Shown here: piece by piece, positions 51,001 through 62,271 of the stretch
How positions within the stretch are numbered: the first letter of the stretch is position 1
Layout of the letters: every line of letters starts with the position of its first letter
Source: Membranipora membranacea
Taxonomy: Eukaryota; Bryozoa; Gymnolaemata; Cheilostomatida; Membraniporidae
Direction: 5' to 3'
DNA: 64,000 nucleotides
NCBI GenBank assembly: GCA_914767715.1
Contig: OU612073.1
Location: 12,586,001 to 12,650,000, forward strand
Notes under the pieces: generated by a model
What the model saw: the letters and a program-made list of their open reading frames with translations, nothing else
Told to the model about the DNA's origin: nothing
Databases searched by the model: none
Program-made: the position numbers and the translations under genes

Positions 51001-51342
51001 TCTCGTCCTGAAGGTGATGGAAGAGTGTACAATCAGGCTGATGATTCATATTTTGTACCGATCGACATGGACGAACCGGCAACATTGAGCCTCTACAGTA
51101 CAGTTGACAATGTTTATTATTCAACGCCTTCTAACCCTATTGCTAAACCGGCCAATAGCAGCGATCACTCTGAGCACCATATTACTAATGATATCTATAT
51201 GCAAGCTGAAGACGTTACGCCAAATCTGATGTCAAAGTATGGGAAATTGTCTCCTCCTTCAGGTGACAAGAACACGACTCCAGATATTTCAGGTGGCCTT
51301 GAAGAGATAACTATGGAAGACAATGAATTGTATTCAGAATAA
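48083..51342 (+). CDS. WSC-domain type I transmembrane protein with tyrosine-rich tail
   Basis: Cell-surface protein with one WSC domain, a carbohydrate-binding fold known from yeast wall sensors, polycystin-1 and Kremen. Exons 48083-48164, 48681-48824, 49177-49338, 49739-50167, 50330-50495, 50814-51342; the first four introns are all phase 1, typical of shuffled extracellular modules; 503 residues. Signal peptide: residues 1-20 (FYWIIIICFIPGAV core). WSC domain, about 34-129, eight cysteines, with DIGCYVDV, YAGLQNSTECYCGN and RACGGPGRNYVYEL. Ser/Thr-rich stalk contains four perfect QLSTTAT repeats (199-226), likely O-glycosylated. Membrane segment about 302-325, Gly/Val-rich. The 178-residue tail has more than ten tyrosines, two fitting the ITIM pattern (SLYSTV around Tyr422, SKYGKL around Tyr470). 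Start: an upstream ATG runs into a stop. Ligand unknown. Confidence 0.9.
49945..50028 (+). repeat. 21-bp coding minisatellite, four units
   Basis: Four tandem 21-bp units encode QLSTTAT in the stalk of the WSC protein. Units differ only at third codon positions. Confidence 0.92.
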
Positions 51343-53540
51343 AGATAATTTCATTCATTTTCTCTGCCCTTATAAATGAAAAATATTTTTGAAGCCTTCT
51401 AAATCATAAAATTTGCTGAGCTGCTATAACATATGTTGTTAGTCTTTCAATACGTAAAAAGGTGACAGCGATCCAATGACTTATATCTTCTAAGTGCTAC
51501 CAGAAATCGAACTATCATTGACTTTCCTCTCCTCCCATGCATTCTGTCACAAAATGCAGATTTTGGACTGCTTCCATTGATAGCTTATAACAAAGAAAAA
51601 ACTGACCAAACAATCTGACAGAAAAATCTGATGGAAAGATATGCGGAATGAATGCAGCATAACACTGTATTTCTGCCAGACAGTGAGTTTATACGTTCTA
51701 GTATAAACTCACCTTTACTTTTAGTTGTCTTGTTGGTGTGAAGCAATTCTTTTGAAGAAATGTTGTGATTCAGACCTTCCTAAAGTTATACATTAGTCTG
51801 AGCCCCCCAGACTCTTGCCCCCCAGTCCGACGCCCCCCCTCCTCCCAAACATTGCGGTAAATGGTACAATCAAGGAAGGAGCAATAATGACAGCTGCTTC
51901 ATGGTACAGGTCTTTTTGGGGTCTATTGGAGTTCATTGCTTTCACAAACATAAATCTAAGAAAAGCAATAGTGATACACTCTAAATGGTGCACTTTGGGG
52001 TGTACACTAACAACTAGTTAATGGCAGATGCTCAATTCATATAAATATACAACTCACCGAATTACACTATTCTACCTCTGAATCGACAACCATCAAAGTA
52101 ATTTAATCCTGATCGACCTGTCCTGTTACGGTGATATCGAACCTAGAGATAGACAAAAAACATGGGTGAGAGACAACGTCATGATAGAAAACATATACAA
52201 ATATAAACAGAACAAGATATTAACTCGCAAGCACAATCACGCAATCATGTTGTTGTTGTTTGTTGCTGTTTTTGTTGTCATTTTCTGGTGGTTTTCTGGT
52301 GTTTTATAATACTATCTAATACTGACTATGTGGCTAGATATCTGGGTCCTGCTGCCACATATTTCAGCTGCAATTAATATTTTTGTTGTGCTCAGTTCCC
52401 TCGGTGGATCAAGAGTCCCTGAGCTAAGCTCTTTACTTGCTATTAATACCTCACTCACTCTCCCTAATCATCCATGTTCATTCATGTATGAACTAGGGCT
52501 TCTCATTCATACTGTTTAACATATTTGTGATACTTTGTAGTTGTCTTCTCTTGTACACGAGAAGGCAACTAGCAAATGTAATACATAAAATTCCTCATAC
52601 TCACAATCTCTACTAGGATTCACATTACGCGTAACCACATTCATCTAAACCATACATGACAAGTAGGTAGACCCAGAAATCAGGAGGTTTCCGCGAACAA
52701 ACTCCCCAACTCGGAATACGGCTCTGCGCCCCGCAGTGTCGGCGCAATTCAGCCCTCGTTTGTCATATTTATAAGCCAAAACTTGAGCTTTCATACTATG
52801 AATTGCGTCATTTAACCTCTTTTTACATACAAGCAGTAATTGCAATAAGCAATTACATAGTTATATGCACTGCTGAGGTAGGAAAACATTGTTTGCCTTG
52901 CAAAAAGAAGCTTAAAAAGTTTTCTGGTTAAAGGAAGCTGAAAAAAGGGAGAAAAAAGGGAGATAGGGAGGGGGTGGAGAAAGACCCTAAAAACTGGGAG
53001 CCTCCCTACCAAATGGCAAATAGGGAGACTTGTCAGGTATGATCTAAACTCGTTCACAACAATAGGGCATTGTGGTGTTGTTGAAAGGCCAAATATCTCT
53101 AAAGTGATCAATAATAGACTAAGCACAGAACTTTTTGTCAATATGAATAATCACAATATTTGCTTATTCTATGAGCAGTTAAAAAAATTGCTAAGATCAA
53201 TATGTTGGGTGGGTCAGGTATTCAACTGAGCTTATTGCGGCATGCACTGAAAGAAATTGACTAAAGTGTACTATAGAGCATACAGCGTAACTTAACACCG
53301 CACCAGTCTGCATAACATACAAGCTTGATATATAAAGATAATAATAAATACAAAGCACATAGGGGGAAGTCCCTATTTGATATTAAAAAAATTGCTGCTG
53401 TTGGCAGGACAGCTTGAGTATAGAACTGTTGTGAGAGTTACAAACTCCCATAATGTGATTGAATACAGTTGAACTGAAACGCTCTAACAGTTTAGATAAT
53501 ACAGACATCATTCAGACTTGTTGTGAGATTCACCAATAAG
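51343..53540. other. Intergenic region between WSC and RING genes
   Basis: Contains a C-rich copy of the short repeat family (51,795-51,842) and a hairpin at 52,539-52,570. No supported gene. Confidence 0.55.
52539..52570. repeat. Short hairpin, arms AGTTGTCTTCTC
   Basis: Twelve-base arms with one mismatch (GAGAAGGCAACT on the right) and an 8-base loop. Related hairpins occur at 35,443-35,474 and 58,159-58,191. Confidence 0.8.
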
Positions 53541-56500
53541 ATGGCGGAGTCCCTGCTAAGTACTGACTCTATGAGGCTATCTGATGTCACCTGGGATGTG
53601 GATCAGGAATGCATCGTATGTCTGGAGCAGAAACTTCTCCATCAGCTGCCCTGCACACATAAATACTGTCACAAATGCTTAGGTGAGTAAGTCACTAAAC
53701 TCTGATCGATGTCGTTACAAACAGTCCTGCCCTCCTCATAAGAATTTGAATTATAAGAAGTTTTTTACTCCAACTCACTACCAACTTTTAGGTTTCCAGG
53801 TAACCATACTATGGTGACTCGGGAGTGGGGAGTGGTCTGATGAGGCGGACTTGTTATCTGTGAGGCCAAAGATTTTGTACTGACACGCCATTCATCCTAG
53901 CCAGATCCTTGCATAACAGGACCAAAAATACAGGTCCACTAAGTGTCTACACAGCCCACATGCAGTAAAAAGGTCTCCTCTTGCCATTTGTTATAAAAAG
54001 AAGCCAAAACCTCAAAGGACAAGGGAGTAGGGTGCGTCATAGGGCCCAGCACCTGTACTCTAGAGGGGATAACTCTCTCCGCATTAAATACTTAGACTTG
54101 ATGTGAAATGATGTCTACGCAGTACAAGCATGCAAAACACCACCGATTTTACAATTCTGATCTCAGCTCGGAAACGACAGCATGTGATTAGACTACACTG
54201 TATATTTGACACGTCAGTGCTGGGTTGTATGTGTGACTAGTCATGTGGTGGTTTATTTTTATTTTTTGTGTCACAGTTATCTAATTTTATATCATTTCGG
54301 ATGATAGATGATATTGCTGAAGGTAAGAGCCGTTTGGAGTGTCCAGTCTGCCAGAGACCAGCAGACATCCCAGCTGGCGGGTTCCTTGCTAATTCATTGG
54401 CTGATTTGTATCCAAACTCTGAGGAAGTAGCTACAGCTAATCAGGCTATGCCACCACCACCACAACCACGTTATCGAGAAATCTCACTTATCGACTTTGA
54501 CAAAGAGATAGGACCTCACCAGCAATCAGCTTATCAGGATGTGTTTGACCTAACTGGGGTGGAATTATCTACCCTTCCTCAATCGAGAAAACTTTCGGCA
54601 ACAACGGCAGACATTGAAGACGCTGAAGATGTATCGACATGTGATCCATTGACAGCTACTGGAGGTGAGATGGGTTTTGAACCAAGCACAATCCGACACG
54701 GCATAATATAGAAAAATTGTAGGGGAGGCAAAAGTCTGAGGCGAGTCCGAAGCATCACCAGGAGGGGTGCTGTAAGCTCCTCCCCAATTAGTTTAAGGCA
54801 TGTAAATAGCAATTCTCAGACAAGCTGATTCTTACATGGATCATTCGACTATTTAGTTTTCTAGGAGGGTCAGTGCCTCTATGCCTCCCCTAGAACTACT
54901 GTCCTGTCACAAGCTACCTTTTATAGCACATAATTACTGCTTAGTGTAGACTCTGACTGACCAAAGCCTAATTGATAATGATATCATTGTAGATGGTGGC
55001 AGCTCGAAGAAGTGTGACTTCAGATGTCATAGTAATGAATGTAAGGATTCGGTAGAGGCTCACTGCACAGTCTGTCTGCGTTTCTACTGTTATAGGTAAG
55101 TCAAATTGTAACAAGCAGTTAAGAATATCCAACAAAATTGAAAAAAAAAAAATTCTTGCCAAAAGAGGTAATTATTGAAAGTATAAGTAGCCAATCTGTT
55201 GGCTCTAGGGTTGGCTCTTGGCTAGGGTGAGAGCGTCTGGCAGAAAAACAGTGCAATATCATCAGAAATACATAGCGATCCATCGACACAACTAACCCAA
55301 CTAAACTCATACTTTGATTAACACAGTTCTTGAATCTGCAATATGTGATTATGGTGAATTTTTTGCAACTATTATCCAAATCTAAACCATCAAATTTTAT
55401 TTTCTTTCCATATAGGTGTGCTGCAATGATGAGAGATTGCACATCGTCAACAAAACAGCATTCAGTAGAGCCTATACAGGACACTGTGGCTAAAAGCCTA
55501 TCACATCTTACTCTCTGTCAAAAAAGCATAAACTCTCAGGTATGTCACAACTGTCGAGGAGTAACAATAACAATAATACGTATTATATTTATATTATATT
55601 ATACATATTATATTATATATATCATATAACTGAGTGTTATAAAAAGCTATAGGATCTTCATGCACGCACGCATGCAACGCAGCAACGGAAGAATTCAGTA
55701 AACCTAATCCAGTTCTAGAAAATAAAAAGTTTACCTGCAATTCAATTACAACAAAAGATGGTTTTACTCGCTATTACCGTAACGATTTCTTTTTGCAGCA
55801 TAGACTTGATATTTTTTGTTATTATGATATTATAATTACTGTTATTATTAAGTTGGTGATTTATAACCGTATCATATTGAGTCATCACGTCTCCTTCCTT
55901 TCTTTTAGATTGAAAAATCAAAACAGCACCTGACTAAACTTCACGACCAAAAAGATGCTATGCTGACTGCGATGAATGCAAAAATCAGACTAAAACAGGA
56001 TGAGATAGATGAGAAGCTATCACTGATAACAGCCTCTCAGATAATCGAGGCAGAAACTGATTCTGTCCAGCAGATTTACCAAGCCAGATCCTTTTGTTCA
56101 TCTTTCAGCCAAAAAAGCCCAAGCAAAGAAGCTGCCAGCAGCACAAGTGCACGGAGAGTCAGCATGGCAGCCGCTATCACTAGTAAGCTGACAGTTGATA
56201 TAGCAATGGGTATCCCATAATGCAATTGTTTGGGCCATCAGGTCTCAACCATAAAATAAACCAATCATTATATGGGCTTTGTATTTCAGGCTATGGTTCT
56301 AAAGGGTTGCAGCAATAGGAGGTATGTGATGTGGTGTAATCAACATTGTGTTGGTTGCGGCCTCACACAACTGCAGTGCTAATAAGGAAATTTACATATA
56401 TATTTCCATAGAACAAGCTGCCGTAGCTACGAGGCCACCAGTATATAGTCATGCACAAGCACCACCAGTACCGCAAAGCCTAGTGCATGTCACACCAAAT

Positions 56501-58520
56501 ATCGCGACCGGGAGCTTGTCGGTGTCTGTACATCACCACAGCATCACTGGAGAACTGTTGTTAGGGTGTTCCAAGGCAATCAAGGTAGGTACATATTTGC
56601 ATCACGTCCGATTGGGCGTTAGGGCTTGTCATCACAAAAGAGCTAAACTCTCGTGAGGACAACTCCTACCACAGACTCTAACCACTATTATTAGGATAAT
56701 ATAAAATAACATTCTGTAATCAGGGCGAAGAGATGACCAGACAACATCGCTCTTGGAGTGGTCTTGTGCTTGCTGAAGAATTCTGTATGAATTTTTATAA
56801 AATTGATTGTCATCATCTCACATCAATGTCCAACAGCAAACCTATGCAGCATTCTGCGTTATACAGAATAGGTTTCCAACTGACTACCTTTCAAAAAATT
56901 GATAATTTTGCTCACTATTTACAGGTATATAATCCGAAAGAGAATAAATATGTTATATCTCAAACTAGCTCGGTAATCAGAGAATGCAAAGGTGAAGTAT
57001 TCATGTCATACCTTGAGAATGAAACAACCGCAAAAGTTGTCAGGTACAACAAGGCCAACAGCACAATAACTCAGGCCATATTCGAATTTCCTATGACGAA
57101 AAATAACGCTATCTACATTAGCATCTCAGAAAGATATATTGCTGCTGTGGACAAAGACAGTCTCAACTGTATAAAACTTTACAATCGCCTTCCTAGAACG
57201 ACTCAACCTCAGAGAACCACTTTGGCGTCAATATTCAAAAATATTGCAGTCAAAGACTCGCCATTCACCACAAAGAGGCTGCCTCATTTTGCTGTTGTGT
57301 ATAACATCTTATTCTTGCCGGATGGCGCCTTACTAGCTACAGGCCATGGGTCAGGGAAACATCGACTCTGCAAATACCTGATACCTGTAAATCCAGATCT
57401 AAACCCGATTTTAGCGTGGAGTAATGATGACCTTCATCTTCCCTTTGGACTGGCTGTAAGCAAAGATGGACTAATCTACACCAGCAGTGCCAGGAGAAAA
57501 ACCATCTACATACTCAGCGATCAGGGTACGTAACAAGACTTCGAAAGCCAGTGTTTCGTTTTTATATGTTTTGTATTTATATATTTATGGTTTCATTTAA
57601 CAATCAGGGAAATTGATTCAGGATAGTTACTGTGTTTTATAACTTATGATATGTCTATGGGAAAAATCCCTCTCTGGCCCGATAATGTTGCACCGTCACA
57701 TTGACAGACTCATCTGGTGTATGCGGTTTAGTGATCACAGGTACAGGTACTTCGAAGTTATCAGACTTATAATTGAATTGCGGTCTATTCAATGAAAAAT
57801 TTTTTCACGCTTACAAGCCATCACACTCTTATTAGTCACTACACACCTAAAACCACTTGTGAACCATTTCAAAGCCGTTACCTCTGTGATCAATCTATAA
57901 TCTTACAATTCACCATCATCGGCCAACGAAAATAGTGTGGTTGAGATATTTTTCAAATGCTGAACTTTACATTGTGTCATATCTAAAGAACAATGGCGTC
58001 TTTCTATCTGCCAAAATGTATTAATAATGAAGCTCACAGACATTTATAAAGAATGATTGATCTTATTGGATAAATAGAGCGATAAACTCTCACAAAGAGA
58101 GCGAGAGATATTGTTGGTTGGACAGTCAATATGTAGGCAGCAGGGAGGGTTGGACGTCAGTTGTCTTCTCTCATGTAGTCAGAAGATAACTCCTGTAAAT
58201 TATAATAAAACCAAAAGAAAGATTTATGGTTGCAACATTTAGGAGGCTGCCATATGAAGACAGATATGTTGGAAGATGATAACACGAACCGTCCAATTAG
58301 CATGCATGCATCTCAAATGAGTGGTCAATTGGCAATCAGTACATAACATGAGCTCTTAATCATAAATAAAGTTTTTTGTGATCTCATTACAGGTGAGAAG
58401 TTGAGAGAGATGAGACACGATAGTCTCCCTGACTACTATGAGCAGATAAGTCTTAGAGGTGATGAGTTAGCTGTAGCAGGATGGCATAGTGAAAGTGTTA
58501 TAAGATTCAAATTACGGTAA
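53541..58520 (+). CDS. TRIM-like RING/B-box/coiled-coil protein with probable beta-propeller
   Basis: Probable E3 ubiquitin ligase. Exons 53541-53682, 54308-54664, 54993-55095, 55416-55539, 55909-56182, 56412-56584, 56724-57525, 58393-58520, phases consistent, 700 residues. RING finger is a full C3HC4: Cys24, Cys27, Cys38, His40, Cys43, Cys46, Cys59, Cys62 (start ECIVCLEQ, end LECPVC). A Pro-rich, acidic linker follows (about 80-166). A Cys/His cluster, 174-216 (HCTVCLRFYCYRC and TKQH), fits a B-box. Then a coiled coil (about 243-300), a Ser-rich linker, and a 300-residue C-terminal domain with repeated strands such as FAVVYNILFLPDGALLATG, FGLAVSKDGLIYTSS and DELAVAGWHSESVIRFKL, typical of NHL-like propellers. 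Exon 2 could also begin at a 5' acceptor before 54,277, but only 54,308 keeps the frame and RING spacing. Substrate unknown. AATAAA at 58,699. Confidence 0.87.
58159..58191. repeat. Short hairpin, arms AGTTGTCTTCT
   Basis: Imperfect inverted repeat with a 10-base loop inside the last intron of the RING gene; same family as 52,539-52,570. Confidence 0.7.
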
Positions 58521-58698
58521 ACCTACCATAGCTGCAGTGGTGATTTGATATTGCTTTTTTACATAACACTACCAACATTGGCAAAACCGTTTCGATGATA
58601 ACCTTTTTAATCTTGAAAGTGATTTTGTCCTAGTTTTAACAAGGGGTACACATTGGATTTTCAAATACTGGCAAGTTCAGTTATTGGTTAGCGTATTT

Positions 58699-58704
58699 AA
58701 TAAA
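58699..58704 (+). promoter_or_regulatory. Polyadenylation signal of the RING/B-box gene
   Basis: AATAAA about 180 bp after the stop codon, just before the 9-bp minisatellite. Confidence 0.6.
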
Positions 58705-58787
58705 ACATATTTTACTAGGAGATTGTCATTTTCTGTTTAATATGATGGAGAATTTTTCAAATAAACAGTATAGTACATGTACAACAG

Positions 58788-58990
58788 CATATATGCTATA
58801 TATGCTATATATGCTATGTATTCTATGTATGCTATGTATGCTATGTATGCTATATATGCTATGTATGCTATGTATGCTATGTATGCTATGTATGCTATGT
58901 ATGCTATGTATGCTATGTATGCTATATATGCTATATATGCTATATATGCTATATATGCTATATATGCTATATATGCTATATATGCTATAG
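58788..58990. repeat. 9-bp minisatellite TATGCTATR
   Basis: About 22 tandem units of TATGCTATA or TATGCTATG, with the two variants arranged in blocks. Every frame is open because the unit is a multiple of three, which creates spurious repeat-protein frames on both strands. Confidence 0.97.
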
Positions 58991-60044
58991 CATATACACT
59001 TTCATTATAAACAATTATGGGTATGAGAGAATCGGTAATAATAAATCTCTGAAAGGGGTACACAGCTTTAATATTTGATAATGACCATTTTATTCAGCAG
59101 TTCATTGAACAATGCCCTCAGGTCGGCTCAGACACCCCAAATATCTTACTGCCTGGGGAAAAGACTGTTTTTTGCGACAGATGTGAATTTATATCAACAG
59201 TACTATTATTCTATTAACACGATTTTTGCATGCAATGCAACTTCATCATTTTTACAATCAGAGTATATGTACCAGCAACATTTTCCTCACGGCTTTTACT
59301 GGTAGTGATAGCAATATGATCGGTCATTCAATCAATCCAAAAAATATATATGTAACCGCAGTATAGGAAATTATTTTAATGCACCAAAATTCTTTTGGTG
59401 TTGCCAAGCAAGCCTAATAATATATCACCGATAGTGTAGTAAGTATAATATGCACTGAAGAGCATACATGACAAGTTACCCTATATCGTAGGGTAACACC
59501 AGATATTTGGACTGGTTACCCTATGAGACCAATGACCCTATAACCACCCCACTTTTGCACCTAAGAGCTTAGTGCAGTTTTATTTGCTAAGTTTGCAGTC
59601 ATGAGGTTTAGCTTTCAACTTATTATAACCAATTGCATTAATTTTACACTTTTTACAAAATAAAACTTTGTGTACCACTTGCTAGAATTGGGAAAATTAT
59701 GGTTTGCTCATAATAAAACAGCAAAAAAACCGAACATTCAGCGACTTGGGTTCTACCCCATGTCGCCGCCGGGAGGTTTTCAGGGTCCCCCAGACCAACC
59801 CAGCACGCATGGTGATTCACCATCAGATATGGAGCCCAGCCAACTTGTCGTGTATGCTGAAGAGATGTGTCTATCGTTCCCAGCACCAGTTTTACTGCAG
59901 AACCAGTTTATGAAGTGGAATGGATTGCAATATATAAGTACATATTGGAGTTACCCACTCATTGAAATATTCTTGCCTCCTTTTAGACTAGAGTCTTAAC
60001 ATAATAAATGCAGGTAAAATATGTTAAATAATAAAAGCAAAATT
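58991..60044. other. Intergenic region, no gene seen
   Basis: Short frames only. A small palindrome (GTTACCCTA, TATCG, TAGGGTAAC) sits at 59,475-59,497. Confidence 0.55.
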
Positions 60045-60400
60045 CTGCCATTCTGCGCATGCTCAGCTCTGGGCATGAGCTGATCTCTGCAAAATTGAGC
60101 CTCGGAATTCCGAAGCCATCTGATTGGCTACCTGCTCTGGTGACATACTCCCCAAAGTTTTTGATAGTTATCCTCTCTTGTCATTATTAGCTGCTTTTGA
60201 TTGACAGTTTATGCAGGGGATATCCCATTTCCCCTTTCCAAAGTTGCAATCAGAACCCAAACTAAACTCATTGTTCTTGCACATGCGCAAATTCAAGTCA
60301 CGCATGATGCATACTTAGCCTTACGACACCTGCTTTGTGGTAATGATAACCTAGTTTATCAGTGATCTACATGCCCAGTCAGATCACGAGAGTCAGTATG
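60045..60400 (+). mobile_element. Dispersed repeat, copy 2
   Basis: Reverse-complement partner of 26,330-26,695. It lies immediately upstream of the MRPS6 start, so it probably forms part of that gene's 5' flank. Confidence 0.8.
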
Positions 60401-60537
60401 AAATTCTGCAATCCCAGGTATGTGTTTTATGGAAAGTTGGAAAATAACAGAGAGAACATCATAGTAATTTTTCTAAAGAAGAAAACGTGACTTCTTGCAG
60501 AGAAGGATCTCAAAATAAGATCGAGACAGCCTAAAAT

Positions 60538-62271
60538 ATGCCTGCCTATGACATTGTGCTGATACTTAGGAATGCAGCTAAGGTAGGGTTAATCAGAGCT
60601 TGACTGTCTCCTCTTCTATTTTATGTCAAGGAGTCTTTTACCAACTGACTGCCCTGGGAGTACTCCTCCTTGCTAACGTAACTTATTTAATCTAATCTTT
60701 GCTTACTCCTATTCCTTGCTTTTACTCCTGTATTTCATCAAGGATTAAGAGATACAGGCTTTTGTTTTCATTGTATATCAATTAACAAATTCCTGCAATT
60801 TACTTCATATGGACTGGCACCAAAATGAACTTTATTGATGATGATTGAATTGATGCAATGAACTCTACTCCTAGCATGAGAGAGGGGTCCATTGTGGGCA
60901 CAGGTTAAGCATATCAGTATCATTGGTCTATCAACCTCAGGGATAGGTTAGCGTTAGAGGCGTCAGATTTCGGATCACAAGGTCCTGGGTTGAAGCCCCA
61001 CTGGGTGCACTGTTTGTCTAGTACTACCTGTCATGGCTGTCGCGGGCCATTCACCCTAGACGACCTGGAGTGACTAACTGATAATTATATGCCATATTGC
61101 CAGTACTTTCAAAACCATGAAGTTGGTGACTCAGAAAATAAAATAACATAACCTCTACTTCCATTTCTTTCAGTGCACAGGACAGGTAGTCTTTCTATAT
61201 TAAGCTTGCCTCTCTTCTAAACTTTGAATGTGATAAACCTCTTTAGTCCTGTCTGAACAAGCTTTGTTGGTTCAGGTTATCACAGAACAAGACCAGTACA
61301 GGCAGTACCCAGTTTAATGAGGGTTTGTTTGTCAAGATCGGCTAACCCATTTTATGCGTCATCAGTCATTCTACCCAGATATATATATTTACAGCATGAA
61401 ATGAAGGAGGTTCTAAAGCGGGCTGTAGGTAATATTCACTCTCAAGGCGGACGTGTCGGCCAACTAGAAAACTGGGGTACTCGTCAACTTCCACACAGAA
61501 TGATGAAAAACAATGAACAGCATACACATGGATTGTAAGCACTCTTTCTTAGCCTTGTCACGCGGCTACTTTAACCAAAAAAGAAGCAGCGTGACACGGC
61601 TAGCTCTCTCTGGCTTGTACTGGTTGCCATTTTGAATTGTCACCTAAATATTTTAACTGCCTTTCCTTGCCTGCTCTGATTTTTTTCAATACACACAGTT
61701 ATGCATAACTTCATTGAATGGAAAGTCCTGCTTTTATAAAAATTCATCAAAATCTTGGAGGGTAAATAAATTTCTCTCCAGACCAAGTTTCCCGAGAGTT
61801 ATACACGGTAATCATGATGCAAAATTTTATTCAGCTTTTCCCATGCGAAGTTATCCCACCAGCTCATTTAATAGTAAAACCTTCTTTGACTGAAGCCCAA
61901 CATCTAGTTTTTGTATAGGTTGACCGACACATCAAACAACAAACTGGATGTGATCACTGTAGTTCAGCCTAGTAACACCTGTTGTGAGTTAAAGGTATAA
62001 TATTGTCTATAATAATATATATATTATAATATTATCACTATATCCTATTTTCAGTTACATGCTGATGGAAGCAGATCTACCAGCCAATAACGTGGAGAAG
62101 CTGAGAGCGGTGCTGATCCGGGATAGAGGTGTTATACGCCCAGGTATCGTCAGACAGGAAATAGAATGCCAAAGACCCTGTGAAGTAGGCGAATGCTTCT
62201 TCGGTGATCTGTCAAGAACACAAGAAGTACTCATGAAAAAGTTTCTCAAATTTAAAAAGACCCCGGTCTGA
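60538..62271 (+). CDS. MRPS6: Mitochondrial ribosomal protein S6 (bS6m)
   Basis: Structural protein of the mitochondrial small ribosomal subunit. Exons 60538-60582, 61395-61534, 62055-62271, phases consistent, 133 residues (human 125). Exon 1 encodes MPAYDIVLILRNAAK, matching the conserved first strand of S6 (human begins MPRYELALILK). Exon 2 carries LKRAVGNIHSQGGRVGQLEN and WGTRQLPHRM, the S6 segment around helix 1 and strand 2. Exon 3 completes the fold with GFYMLMEADLPANNVEKL and a basic tail KKFLKFKKTPV. As in the human protein, import information seems to lie in the mature N-terminus. Candidate poly(A) signal ATTAAA at 62,447. Identification is firm even though exon 1 is only 45 bp. Confidence 0.94.
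60936..61150 (+). mobile_element. tRNA-derived SINE in MRPS6 intron 1
   Basis: Head resembles a tRNA (box A-like GGATAGGTTAGCGTTAGAGG; box B-like CTGGGTTGAAGCCCCA), followed by about 110 bp of unrelated body and an A-rich end (AAAATAAAATAACATAA). Confidence 0.7.
61550..61602. repeat. Short hairpin, arms TAGCCTTGTCACGC
   Basis: Fourteen-base arms with one mismatch (GCGTGACACGGCTA) and a 25-base loop, just after MRPS6 exon 2. Related to 38,587-38,623. Confidence 0.78.

Noticed and set aside
51338-51343. AATAAA overlapping the stop codon of the WSC gene as its poly(A) signal
   Set aside because: Cleavage so near the stop would leave almost no 3' untranslated region; the overlap is probably chance from GAA-TAA-A.
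58788-58990. Possible CRISPR array
   Set aside because: The units are contiguous 9-mers without spacers, and the DNA is animal.
58737-59063. Open frames on both strands coding AYI/LYM-type repeat proteins
   Set aside because: They are a by-product of a 9-bp minisatellite with no stop codons; no start context or splice support.
59475-59497. Palindrome GTTACCCTA/TAGGGTAAC as a telomere-like or regulatory element
   Set aside because: Single short copy, not a tandem telomeric array, no gene nearby to regulate.
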